DNA of 64,000 bases from CAZWBR01 sp964632305 (lineage in GTDB: Bacteria; Bacteroidota; Bacteroidia; Bacteroidales; Prolixibacteraceae). Position 1 is the stretch's first letter. Every line of letters begins with the position of its first letter. Position numbers and translations under genes: made by a program. This document shows positions 28,540 to 37,329 of the stretch, piece after piece. The stretch is taken from the NCBI GenBank assembly GCA_964632305.1, contig CAZWBR010000006.1, forward strand, positions 59,562 through 123,561, written 5' to 3'. The notes under the pieces were generated by a model. The model saw only the letters and a program-made list of their open reading frames with translations, did no database searches and was not told where the DNA came from.

Positions 28540-31500
28540 TCAAAATGTATCGACATCGATCAGTTCATTATTGCCCAGATACCAGATATATCCTTTACTC
28601 AAGGGATAACCCATCTTGCATAGATCGGATAAATAACCCTTTACCTGACGGATATCCTGCTCCTTTTTTTCACCGGTCTTGTAATCGAGGACAACAGCTT
28701 TACCCTCGCGAATCATTACCCTGTCGGGACGATGACGATTGTCGCTTCCGCGAAGGATATCGCGTTCGTTCAATACTTTCCAGGAACCGCTGAACCAATC
28801 CCTGAAAGGCTCATCGAGAATCAATGCCTGAATGTGGGCCATCATCTCCCCTACCTCGGCATCTGTGATCTTTCCCTCCGAAACCATCCCTTTCAAGGCC
28901 GGTTCAATATCCGTTAAAGTGACAATCTTTTCGAAGATCTCATGCACCAGCTTACCATGTCCGATGCGTTCAGATTTCTCATTGGGATGAAATTCAAAAT
29001 AACCCTCGCTATGCGTACGTAATTTTAACCGTCCGGTATTATTGCAAAAAACCAAATCGGTAAGCATCATATTCGTTTCAGAAGCTGAAAAATGAGAACC
29101 CGGGGACTCCAACTTTCCCAACTCAAAGGTCTTTGTTCCGGGATTCCAATTCATTCCCAGATCGGTATATCTCTCCCGTTCTGATGAATCGAGCAATGGA
29201 AAATTCTCCATTAACAATTGCAGTAGCATGGCCACATTAGTAGGTGCTCTGCTTTCAACTTCCTTATAAGGGCACAAGACAGTCAGATAATTGACCGCAC
29301 GGGTAAATGCCACGTAGAGCAGGTTCAGGTTATCGACCATGCTGTAGAGTAGTTCACGGTAGTAATCTTCCGCGAAAACCGACTGTTCCAACTCTTTGCC
29401 AAACTTCACCAACACCAGATCGAGCAAATTGAAAGGAGCACATTCGGGGTGGCACCACAGCAAGGGCGCTTTAAATCCTTGCGGGAAAAGCTCCCAATCG
29501 CAGAAGGGGATGATCACCATTTTAAATTCCAGCCCTTTTGACTTATGGATGGTCAGGATTCGTATTGCGTTGGGAAGATCGGCCACATTAACGGTCTTGC
29601 CCTGACCTACCAGCTCCCACCAATCGAGGAAACCGGTCAAACCACCCGGTTCTTCCCTGCCGTAATCGAGCACCAGGTCGAGGAACGATTGCAGGTGGGC
29701 CCATTCACCCTTGATATGGCATAAGCTAAAACTGTCCACAATACGGGAGGCCAGTTCATAAAGCGGCAACGAGAGCAAGTTATTGAAGTACTCCTTGTTT
29801 TCACCGGTACCCAGCCATTCCTGAAACAGCTCGGGTAATACAGCATCGCGGGCAACCAACGAGTGGATATCGATAGCCTCCTCTTTTTTCTCTTCGCCGT
29901 CGATCCGGGGTAAAAGCAGACGGTAATAACTATAAATCAACTCCGCCCTAATCAGATCGTCGCCACGTAGTGCGAGAATCCTGAAAAAATTAAGGATAAA
30001 GGTAACAACCGTGGATTGACCGATCAGCAAAGAATCGTTGGAGATGACATCGTAGCAGAAAGTCGTGGAAGTCGTTTGGGCCTTCCGGTCCAACAGCGCT
30101 TTGGCCGCCATGGCGCCCTCATTCTTGGTTCGCACCAGGATGGCGATATCACCGGGTGAAATCCCCTGGGTCTGTGCCTCCTCTATCCGATTGATCATCA
30201 TTTCGAGCGCCTTCTCCCGGTAATCCCCTTTATTATTGCCCTGCTCGTTTTCGATAAAGCGAACCGAAACATGGCCCTCCGTAATATCTTTACCTGAGTA
30301 TTTCTGGAAATGATCGCTATAAGCCCGCTCAATAATCCCCTGCATCGCTCCCAGCATTTCGGATCTACTGCCAACCTCTCCCAGTCGTTCATCGAAATCA
30401 CGGCTCAGTTGTCGCGACGAAAGCCAGAAGATGGTATTGTTGAAAGAAATGACCTTACGGGAGCTTCGCCAGTTAACATCCAACGGGACAGTATCCGTTC
30501 CCAGGTTTTTGAAGTCGCTTTCCACCTGATTGGCCAGCAGGTTCCAATCGCCGTTTCGCCAGCGGTAAATCGACTGCTTCACATCGCCCACAACCAGGCT
30601 TTTGTGCCCTTCGGCAAGGGCATTGCCCACCAGCGGACGAAAGTTATGCCATTGAAGGCGCGAAGTATCCTGAAACTCGTCGAGCATAAAATGCCGGTAA
30701 ACCGCCCCCATCTTCTCGTAAACAAACGGAGTATCATTTCCACTGATGATCCTGCTCAACAATTGCCCCGAATCGTTCAGCAGCACCATATTCTTCTCGA
30801 TCGACACCTCTTTTATCTTGCGGGCAATATCGGTCAGTAAACCAAACGAGAATAGATTGGCAAGCACCGCTTTGGCCGAATGATACGGGATACCCTCGTT
30901 GTTCAGGTAATCGATCGACTGAACCAGCAAATCGTTCAAACCGGCATCATATACCGACTGAATCCGATCCTTCAGGGCCGGTTTATCCGTCGATTTACCC
31001 CAGGCTTCCACATTATTTCGGGCCTCAAGGACCCTGTTGGCCGGAGAGCTGAAATTACCGTTCGATAGTTTGACAAAGTGGCTTGCAAACGAGCTCTTTC
31101 CATACTTGAAATCCTCAACGGTCAGTCCTTGAGTCCCGATCAGGTCAATCCCTTTGCGCCCCATCTCCTTCAGATCATTCTCGTATTGCTCAATAATATT
31201 TTTCAGCGAACTATTGTAACGGTTCAGGTATTCCTTATCGTTTAGTTTTTCCAGCAACTGATCGCCAAAGTTTTTATATTCCTCGTTAAACAGTTGCTCT
31301 CCCCTCGAGATCAGTTCTTCGCGGAAGTTCCAGTTCTTACCTTCGACCAGCTTCTCTTCGGCGTAGTTAAGCATCCAGCTCCGAAGCGCCTCGTTGGTAT
31401 CAATCTCAAGGAACAGCCGGTCCACCGCCTCCTCCAATATCCGACGGCTATCGATCTCTGTTCGGTACGAAGCGTTCAGTCTGATCTCCCTCGAGAAGGA

Positions 31501-31848
31501 ACGGATGACACGTTGAAAAAAACTATCGATGGTACTAACCGAGAATCGTGAATAATCGTGCAGGATCGACTTCAGTATCTTTGTTGCCGTTTGTTGAATT
31601 TCCTGATCGCTCTTGCCGAAAGTCTTCTTCAGAAAATCACGATGCCCCGAAGGTTCCCCTTTCGAAAGCAACGACAACTCTTTCAGGATACGGTCTTTCA
31701 TCTCGGCAGTAGCCTTATTGGTAAAGGTGACCGCCAGGATGTTACGGTACGACGATGGCCTCTGAAAAACCAATTCCAGGTACTCCTTCACGATGCTGAA
31801 GGTCTTGCCCGAACCGGCCGATGCTTTATAGATCTGAAGTGAAGACAT
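28540..31848 (-). CDS. AddA/RecB-like UvrD-family helicase-nuclease
   Basis: An 1102-residue SF1 helicase with a C-terminal nuclease. Walker A is ASAGSGKT (residues 9-16), helicase motif Ia follows in AVTFTNKATAEM, Walker B is LDEFQDT (about 387-393), motif VI is YVAFTRA, and RILTIHKSKGLEF precedes it. The C-terminal PD-(D/E)XK-type nuclease shows VLDYKTG (about residue 1050). Such proteins process double-strand breaks for RecA-dependent repair together with an AddB or RecC-type partner. No partner gene is adjacent; the upstream neighbour is an AlaX-like gene 24 bp away. The exact class (AddA versus RecB-like) is not certain. Confidence 0.88.
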   Translation of the reverse strand: MSSLQIYKASAGSGKTFSIVKEYLELVFQRPSSYRNILAVTFTNKATAEMKDRILKELSLLSKGEPSGHRDFLKKTFGKSDQEIQQTATKILKSILHDYSRFSVSTIDSFFQRVIRSFSREIRLNASYRTEIDSRRILEEAVDRLFLEIDTNEALRSWMLNYAEEKLVEGKNWNFREELISRGEQLFNEEYKNFGDQLLEKLNDKEYLNRYNSSLKNIIEQYENDLKEMGRKGIDLIGTQGLTVEDFKYGKSSFASHFVKLSNGNFSSPANRVLEARNNVEAWGKSTDKPALKDRIQSVYDAGLNDLLVQSIDYLNNEGIPYHSAKAVLANLFSFGLLTDIARKIKEVSIEKNMVLLNDSGQLLSRIISGNDTPFVYEKMGAVYRHFMLDEFQDTSRLQWHNFRPLVGNALAEGHKSLVVGDVKQSIYRWRNGDWNLLANQVESDFKNLGTDTVPLDVNWRSSRKVISFNNTIFWLSSRQLSRDFDERLGEVGSRSEMLGAMQGIIERAYSDHFQKYSGKDITEGHVSVRFIENEQGNNKGDYREKALEMMINRIEEAQTQGISPGDIAILVRTKNEGAMAAKALLDRKAQTTSTTFCYDVISNDSLLIGQSTVVTFILNFFRILALRGDDLIRAELIYSYYRLLLPRIDGEEKKEEAIDIHSLVARDAVLPELFQEWLGTGENKEYFNNLLSLPLYELASRIVDSFSLCHIKGEWAHLQSFLDLVLDYGREEPGGLTGFLDWWELVGQGKTVNVADLPNAIRILTIHKSKGLEFKMVIIPFCDWELFPQGFKAPLLWCHPECAPFNLLDLVLVKFGKELEQSVFAEDYYRELLYSMVDNLNLLYVAFTRAVNYLTVLCPYKEVESRAPTNVAMLLQLLMENFPLLDSSERERYTDLGMNWNPGTKTFELGKLESPGSHFSASETNMMLTDLVFCNNTGRLKLRTHSEGYFEFHPNEKSERIGHGKLVHEIFEKIVTLTDIEPALKGMVSEGKITDAEVGEMMAHIQALILDEPFRDWFSGSWKVLNERDILRGSDNRHRPDRVMIREGKAVVLDYKTGEKKEQDIRQVKGYLSDLCKMGYPLSKGYIWYLGNNELIDVDTF

Positions 31849-31872
31849 TTCTTTAAACTAATTCAATCGTTC

Positions 31873-32313
31873 TCAATCGGGACGTTCTATCTTAAACCTG
31901 ATCCGTAAGATACTCTCCTCCCACGAAGTGGAAATCAACTGAAAACGACCTATTTCAAGAGTATTTTTTACATGCGGGCCAATACATGGACAAGCATCAT
32001 AATCGCCAACGGTGACAATACGGACCTGCTCACCGGCATCCTCAGGAAGACGCGACAGATTAAAAGCCTTTTCCGCCTCCTGAATCGGGATATAGGTCTC
32101 GCCGATTTCAAGCCCCTGTGAAATAGCGCGATTTATTCTTTCAACCAGTTCATTCTCCTCTTCGGCGGTCAACTGACGGTCAAACCGGTAATCACACTTC
32201 GACTTCTTTCGTTCGATATGGCTCGAAAACGAACGCTCACAACCGAACATCCGTATCATCGTCTGATTCAGAATATGTTCGGCGCTGTGCATTTGCGGAT
32301 CGTAACTCTTCAT
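31873..32313 (-). CDS. AlaX-type alanyl-tRNA editing domain protein
   Basis: A 146-residue stand-alone editing domain of the AlaRS/ThrRS second-additional-domain family. The zinc site is visible as HSAEH (H9, H13) and CPCIGPH (C110, H114). AlaX proteins hydrolyse mischarged seryl- or glycyl-tRNA(Ala) in trans. At 146 residues it resembles the short AlaX class and lacks the N-terminal extension of longer ones. It heads a minus-strand set with the helicase-nuclease and thioesterase genes and is divergent from the sigma-factor operon, with a 227-bp gap. Confidence 0.85.
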   Translation of the reverse strand: MKSYDPQMHSAEHILNQTMIRMFGCERSFSSHIERKKSKCDYRFDRQLTAEEENELVERINRAISQGLEIGETYIPIQEAEKAFNLSRLPEDAGEQVRIVTVGDYDACPCIGPHVKNTLEIGRFQLISTSWEESILRIRFKIERPD

Positions 32314-32540
32314 CGTGTAAATCTATTTTCGATAAAAGTAAAAAATTACAGTTAAACAAAACGGAAAAGTGTCGCTACTTTATAATTTTTGTAACTTGTA
32401 CCTGCTATGACATTACCGCTTAAAAACATGAAAATGGGGCGAATAACCATATTATTTTTCCCTTCGCTCCAAAAAATATAAACCAAGGCCAGTGCAACAT
32501 CCGAAATATTGTTGCGTCATTTACTCAGAAAACAAAAAAG

Positions 32541-33110
32541 TTGGGAACGAAATACGTAAATATTCATCAGCATTTGCTCGACCGCTGCCTGAACGAGGAC
32601 CAGAATGCGCAGTTTGAGATATACCGGCTCTATTACAAGTCGATGTATAACACCAGCCTTCGCATCGTCGCCGATCGGGCCGATGCCGAGGATATCATGC
32701 AGGAATCGTTCCTTACCGCCTTCCGCAAACTGAAGGGTTACAACGGTGAGGTGAGTTTCGGATCGTGGCTCAAGCGGATCGTGATCAATCGTTCTCTGGA
32801 CTATCTGAGAAAAAGAAAAGCGGTGTTTGAAGAGATCACTCCTAACCTGCCGGTCATGGAGGATGAACCGGATGAAGACGAGGACTTAACTGTCGAAGAG
32901 ATCAAATCGGCCATCTTCGCCTTACCCGACGGTTACCGCACCGTCCTGTCGCTGATCCTGCTCGAAGGCTACGATCACGAAGAGGTGGCTCAGATATTGG
33001 GAGTCAGGAACGTCTCATCGAGGACCCAGTTTTTTAGGGCCAAACAACGGTTAAAAGAGGTATTGCTGGAAAAAAAGATCGAAAAAATGAAAGTTGAAAG
33101 TCATGGATAA
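32541..33110 (+). CDS. ECF-type RNA polymerase sigma factor
   Basis: A 189-residue sigma-70-family protein of the extracytoplasmic type. Region 2 occupies about residues 22-90 (ADAEDIMQESFLTAFRKL, SWLKRIVINRSLDYLRKRK). A short acidic linker (EDEPDEDEDL) leads to region 4 (about 118-170: LPDGYRTVLSLILLEGYDHE). No ATG is available before residue 35, so the TTG at 32541 is the likely start; the frame remains open further upstream but offers only rare start codons. The stop overlaps the start of the next gene by 8 bp, the usual coupling of a sigma factor to its regulator. It probably responds to an envelope signal. Confidence 0.88.
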   Translation: MGTKYVNIHQHLLDRCLNEDQNAQFEIYRLYYKSMYNTSLRIVADRADAEDIMQESFLTAFRKLKGYNGEVSFGSWLKRIVINRSLDYLRKRKAVFEEITPNLPVMEDEPDEDEDLTVEEIKSAIFALPDGYRTVLSLILLEGYDHEEVAQILGVRNVSSRTQFFRAKQRLKEVLLEKKIEKMKVESHG

Positions 33111-33663
33111 TATAGATAAAATATTTACCGAGAATCGCCCGCAGTTCGACGAAGAACCGATGGAGGGCCATTTCGAACGGTTTGCCAATAAACTGGAACA
33201 GCATCGCCGGAACAGTTGGCGCAACAGGTTCAATCCCCTGTTCTTTAAGGTAGCCGCCGTAGTGGTTATCCTGCTCCTGACCACTGACATCTTTATCAAG
33301 GTGAACCATCACCCGCAGAAACAGACAAGTCAGGTCATGGTCAAACAAAACAATGAAATCAGCGAGGCAGCACTCTTCTATACCACACGGATCAACAGCG
33401 GCATGGCCCAACTCGAAACAATGGCTCAGCAAGGTATCGGTTCGGAGAACGAAATCCAACAGGTTAAAAAAGAGATGGCCGAGATGGACAGCCTCTTCAC
33501 CAGCCTGAAACAGGAGTACGAGGCCAACCCGAACGACGAACGGATCATCAACGCGATGATCGAGTATTATCAAACGAAACTCAATATTGTGAACACGATA
33601 AAATCAGATCTCGAGAATGTTAAACAACAAAAAAATAAATACAATGAAAACATTAAGCTTTAG
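33103..33663 (+). CDS. Putative membrane-bound anti-sigma factor
   Basis: A 186-residue protein with one membrane helix (about residues 48-67, VAAVVVILLLTTDIF) between an N-terminal cytoplasmic segment (FDEEPMEGHFERF) and a C-terminal helical, coiled-coil-prone region (residues 100-186). The size, topology, 8-bp overlap with the sigma gene and 20-bp overlap with the next gene fit an anti-sigma factor, but there is no clear zinc-binding motif. The family is common in Bacteroidota and usually annotated as hypothetical. The anti-sigma role is an inference from topology and context. Confidence 0.65.
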   Translation: MDNIDKIFTENRPQFDEEPMEGHFERFANKLEQHRRNSWRNRFNPLFFKVAAVVVILLLTTDIFIKVNHHPQKQTSQVMVKQNNEISEAALFYTTRINSGMAQLETMAQQGIGSENEIQQVKKEMAEMDSLFTSLKQEYEANPNDERIINAMIEYYQTKLNIVNTIKSDLENVKQQKNKYNENIKL

Positions 33664-34675
33664 TATCCTATGCCTTATCTTCCTGTTGGCTGGCTTTACA
33701 GCACAGGCCGAACGCTCGGTCAAGAAAGTCTACCGCAGCTACGCCTTAAGCCAGGTGCAGACACTTAACCTCGACAACAAATACGGCAATATCAACATCA
33801 GCGAAAGCCGTAAGGACTCCGTGATTATCGATGTGGTAATCTGGGTCGACGGAACCAACGACAGAGCAAAAAGATTACTCGATAAAATCAATGTCGAAGT
33901 AAGACACAGTGGCAATAGCGTAACAGCCGCGACGGTCTTCGACACCAACTTTTCGTCCAACCAGGACTTCAGCATCGATTACAATATTTCGATCCCGGCC
34001 GACCGCAATCTGAACGTGATCCAGAAATACGGCACCGTCAACATGGTCAATCTGACCGGTAAAGGTTCCTTCGAGATCAAGTATGGCGAACTCAGGGCCA
34101 AGAACCTGCTCTCACCCGATCTGAATATGGATATCGCCTACAGTAAGGTCAATGCGACCGCCACCAACGACTTGAATTTGATCCTGCGCTACTCCAAGTT
34201 CTACCTCGATAAAGGACGAAACTTTAATCTCGACACCCGCTACTCCACCATTGAGATCGGCGAAGGACAGGAGGTCACCACCGATTCGAAGTACGACAAC
34301 ATGAAATTCACATCACTCACCATCCTCAGTGCCAATTCAATGTACACCGGCATCTCAATTGAAAAACTGACTCGTAAGCTGGAAATCGAGAATGGTTACG
34401 GCAGTATTTCGGTCGGGTTCATCCCCTCTGGATTCGAGTCGATCAATATCATCAACAAATACGCCGGCATCAAGCTGGGTATTGCCTCCGACGCCTCCTA
34501 CAAGCTCGATGGCAGTGTGCGCTACTGTAGCCTCAACCACCCCGATGGCAAGTTCACGAACCGGATGCGCGAGAACAACAGCTACAGGGTCCAGGGTACT
34601 ATCGGCACCTCCGACTCCCCCAGATCAGTGGTCAAAATTGAAAGCAGCTACGGAAATATCAACCTGCATCCATAA
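33644..34675 (+). CDS. Exported beta-rich protein (DUF4097/head-like adhesin repeat type)
   Basis: A 343-residue protein with a signal peptide (residues 1-22, ending FTAQA). The mature part is built of recurring short strands with a KYG/RYS pattern (NKYGNINIS, QKYGTVNMV, LRYSKFYL, TRYSTIEIG, NGYGSISVG, SSYGNINLHP), as expected for a right-handed beta-helix or stacked-sheet fold of the DUF4097 type. It shares a transcript with the sigma and putative anti-sigma genes, overlapping the latter by 20 bp, and is followed by a terminator. It probably resides in the periplasm or at the cell surface and may be the effector or sensor of the operon. No specific function is known. Confidence 0.75.
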   Translation: MKTLSFSILCLIFLLAGFTAQAERSVKKVYRSYALSQVQTLNLDNKYGNINISESRKDSVIIDVVIWVDGTNDRAKRLLDKINVEVRHSGNSVTAATVFDTNFSSNQDFSIDYNISIPADRNLNVIQKYGTVNMVNLTGKGSFEIKYGELRAKNLLSPDLNMDIAYSKVNATATNDLNLILRYSKFYLDKGRNFNLDTRYSTIEIGEGQEVTTDSKYDNMKFTSLTILSANSMYTGISIEKLTRKLEIENGYGSISVGFIPSGFESINIINKYAGIKLGIASDASYKLDGSVRYCSLNHPDGKFTNRMRENNSYRVQGTIGTSDSPRSVVKIESSYGNINLHP

Positions 34676-34984
34676 ACAGGAGCTCTTCACTTCTCTAACA
34701 AACATTCTTAACAGGGAGGCAGCCCACAGCTGCTTCCTTTTTTTTGTACTTTTCATTGCAATTGATTTTCTCCTCTACCTAACTCTTTGTAGTTGGCTTT
34801 TGCAAATCCGTACAATCTGGATAGCCGATATTACTTATGGAAAATCTGGATTTAGTAAATAGATGATCTTACTTGATTCACCGCTTTTTCGTATTATTGA
34901 ACTGAATTATTCGGTGCTGCAGCCCGGGAGTAAAACCATTATCCAGCCGGCCAAAACACGGAGATAAGCTAATACTGTGCATCA
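34676..34984. other. 309-bp gap after the sigma-factor operon
   Basis: Contains the operon terminator (34714-34746). The rest is unremarkable. A 34-codon frame at 34863-34968 has no recognisable features and was not called. Confidence 0.5.
34714..34746 (+). terminator. Intrinsic terminator of the sigma-factor operon
   Basis: GGAGGCAGC, loop CCACA, GCTGCTTCC (one G-U pair), followed by nine or more T. Confidence 0.85.
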
Positions 34985-35785
34985 ATGGAAAAACTGTTTC
35001 GTCGCCTTCGGATCCCCCAATCGCGCATCGCCACCTTCGATGTGATGGCCATCGGGCAGGCACGGCACCATGTCAGCGCACTGCTCGAATTCGATGTCAC
35101 CGACAGCCGGAGTAAACTGCGGGAGCTCAAACGAAAGGGTGAAAAAGTCTCTTTTAATGCCTGGCTGCTTAAGGTCATTGCCCGGACACTCGCCCAGCAT
35201 CCCGAAGCTGCCGCTTTTCTTCGCGACAAAAAGACGCTTATCGCCTTCAACGACATCAACATCTCCATCCTGGTTGAAAAAATGGTAGGTGATAAAAAAG
35301 TACCCATCCCGCTGGTCATCAAAAAAGCCAATGAGAAAAGCGTAACAGCTATCACTTCGGAGATCGAAGAAGGCCGGTCTCAATCCATCTCAGAAAAGGA
35401 TTTGGTGCTTAACCGGCAATCCAGGTTTTACGAACGGTTATATTATCACCTGCCGGGATTTATCAGAAGGACGATCTGGAGAATGATCCTCAGTCATCCG
35501 GCCATTGCTTACAAAAACATGGGGAATGCCGTGATCACCTCCTTAGGCATGATGGGTCGGATCAACGGGTGGTTTATTCATAATACCGTACACCCAATAT
35601 CATTCGGCGTCGGTTCAGTCCTCAAAAAACCGGTAGTCATTAATGACAAAATAGAGGTTCGGGAGATCCTGAACATGACCATACTTTTCGATCACGATAT
35701 AATCGACGGTGCACAAATGGTCCGTCTGGTCAACTCCCTTACCAGATCCATCGAAAACGGAGAAGGACTCTCCGCCAACGATTAA
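34985..35785 (+). CDS. Stand-alone 2-oxoacid dehydrogenase E2 catalytic-domain protein
   Basis: A 266-residue protein with only the acyltransferase (E2) catalytic domain. There is no lipoyl or peripheral-subunit-binding domain, and E1 and E3 genes are absent nearby. The C-terminal active-site motif is kept as FDHDIIDGA (canonical DHRxxDG, with His and Asp conserved). An N-terminal FNAWLLKVIARTLAQHP segment also matches E2 catalytic cores. The insertion around residues 150-200 (YYHLPGFIRRTIWR) is unusual for E2 enzymes. Such free-standing domains are found across bacteria and may be trimeric acyltransferases of unknown acceptor. Confidence is high for the fold, low for the reaction. Confidence 0.8.
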   Translation: MEKLFRRLRIPQSRIATFDVMAIGQARHHVSALLEFDVTDSRSKLRELKRKGEKVSFNAWLLKVIARTLAQHPEAAAFLRDKKTLIAFNDINISILVEKMVGDKKVPIPLVIKKANEKSVTAITSEIEEGRSQSISEKDLVLNRQSRFYERLYYHLPGFIRRTIWRMILSHPAIAYKNMGNAVITSLGMMGRINGWFIHNTVHPISFGVGSVLKKPVVINDKIEVREILNMTILFDHDIIDGAQMVRLVNSLTRSIENGEGLSAND

Positions 35786-35830
35786 CCCAAATCCATACAC
35801 CTACCAATAACAGAAATAGGACTACAGCAA

Positions 35831-35862
35831 GCCGGCGTGCGACTCCAGGTCGCGCCCCGACT
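35831..35862. repeat. Hairpin element, short relative of the 63-bp family
   Basis: GCCGGCGTGCGAC, loop TCCAG, GTCGCGCCCCGAC. The arms match those of the elements at 2432-2494 and 51080-51142, but the roughly 37-bp insert at the tip is missing. Weak flanking inverted ends ACAGA/TCTGT are present. Confidence 0.6.
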
Positions 35863-35929
35863 ATCATTTGAATAGACCCTTTCCCTCTGTAAACCAATCC
35901 GCTTATCTCTTCGGACCTGGGAACAACAA

Positions 35930-35995
35930 AAAGCAAAGAGGCCAATCATTACTGATCAGCCTCCCGCGTATTGTTATTTGGGCAAAAGCCCCTAT
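35930..35995 (-). terminator. Probable terminators of the sugar-permease transcript
   Basis: On the minus strand two hairpins follow the permease stop: GGGGC-TTTT-GCCC (about 35993-35980), then GAGGC...GCCTC with a downstream CTTTGCTTTTT (35965-35930). Confidence 0.6.
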
Positions 35996-36005
35996 TTTTT
36001 AATGC

Positions 36006-37283
36006 TTATTCCACCGGGATATCGGTGTTCACGTTCTTACTTCCAAACAAGGCGAATAAGAGCATATAAGCCAATGCTATAAAAATTACCCAATAGCTGG
36101 CCATATAGGTAACGCTGTCGGCTACAGCACCCTGAATCAAGGGCAGGATACCGCCACCACAAACCATGACCATAAAAATACCCGATGCCGCTTCGGTATA
36201 TTTGCCTAATCCCTCAACAGCCAGGTTGAAAATTCCGCCCCACATGACCGAAGTACACAGACCGCATAGAATCAGGAACATGATGCTAATCGGAACGTGA
36301 GCCAGGCCAAAAGAGATATTCGACTGGAATACAGGCATACTCACGGTGATAGTGAGTGGCAGGAAGATTGCAGCAACCACAAAGATAAGTCCCAGGGCGG
36401 AAACCACGCTCAACATGGATTTACTGGAATATTTCGCGCCCAGCGAAGCGCCCGTCAAACGTCCGATCATCATCAGAAACCAATAGGTTCCAACTACTGA
36501 ACCGGCAATAGTCGAGTCTATACTCAAACCTCCCACATCAACTTTAGAAGTCATAAAGAGATTGGCAAAGTGGGGAATACCGATTTCGATGCCGACATAG
36601 ACAAAGATGGCAATTGCTCCAAAAATGAAGTGACGGAACGAAAGAGGGCTATGTTCATGTTTGATTTTGTTTTTACCCACCAGACGAGGTTCAGGTATTT
36701 CCATAAAGAACAAGACGAAAAACACCATGGCAAAAATACCCATCGCCAGGAAAAGAGCCGGGGTAGCTTTGTCGATAGTCCGTTCATCAACGTTTGTTCC
36801 CATCAAATACCCGACCAATACAGGAACGATAGTGGCTGCCATCGAGTTCAATGACCCACCCGTCTGTATCAATTGATTCCCTTTTTTACCGCCGCCACCA
36901 AGGGTATTCAACATCGGGTTAACCACCGTATTGAGCATACACATGGAGAAGCCGGAGACAAAAGCCCCTGCGATATAGACATTAAAACTGCCTACCTGAC
37001 CCGACAGGTATTGGATCCCAACTCCGGTAAAACCAACTACCACGGCAGCCAGGGCCGTTTTCTTGTATCCGATCCGTTCGAGCAACATTCCCGCGGGAAT
37101 ACCCATGAAAGCATAGGCAATAAAATTGGCAAAGAATCCGAGGGTCGACATAAAGTCGGAAGCGCCAAACTGGTTCTTAACGATAACCCCCATGGGTGCA
37201 GGTAGTCCTGTCACGAAGGCAATCATGAAGAAGAGGGCAAACATCATTGCAATTGGCAATGCATAACTCTTGTTCTGATTCAT
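36006..37283 (-). CDS. Sugar MFS transporter (FucP/GluP-type glucose/galactose permease family)
   Basis: A 425-residue permease with 12 predicted helices, of the fucose:H+ / glucose-galactose branch of the major facilitator superfamily. Recognisable parts are the N-terminal MMFALFFMIAFVTGLPAP, YAFMGIPAGMLLERIGYKK at the loop 2-3 signature, and the NTVVNPMLNTLGGGGK stretch typical of this family. It lies 46 bp downstream of galactokinase in the same direction, so galactose import is the most likely role. Glucose or another hexose is also possible. Confidence 0.87.
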   Translation of the reverse strand: MNQNKSYALPIAMMFALFFMIAFVTGLPAPMGVIVKNQFGASDFMSTLGFFANFIAYAFMGIPAGMLLERIGYKKTALAAVVVGFTGVGIQYLSGQVGSFNVYIAGAFVSGFSMCMLNTVVNPMLNTLGGGGKKGNQLIQTGGSLNSMAATIVPVLVGYLMGTNVDERTIDKATPALFLAMGIFAMVFFVLFFMEIPEPRLVGKNKIKHEHSPLSFRHFIFGAIAIFVYVGIEIGIPHFANLFMTSKVDVGGLSIDSTIAGSVVGTYWFLMMIGRLTGASLGAKYSSKSMLSVVSALGLIFVVAAIFLPLTITVSMPVFQSNISFGLAHVPISIMFLILCGLCTSVMWGGIFNLAVEGLGKYTEAASGIFMVMVCGGGILPLIQGAVADSVTYMASYWVIFIALAYMLLFALFGSKNVNTDIPVE

Positions 37284-37329
37284 AAGTTTATTAGCTAATT
37301 ATTTTTGTTGTAAATCCAGAGCATTTCCA

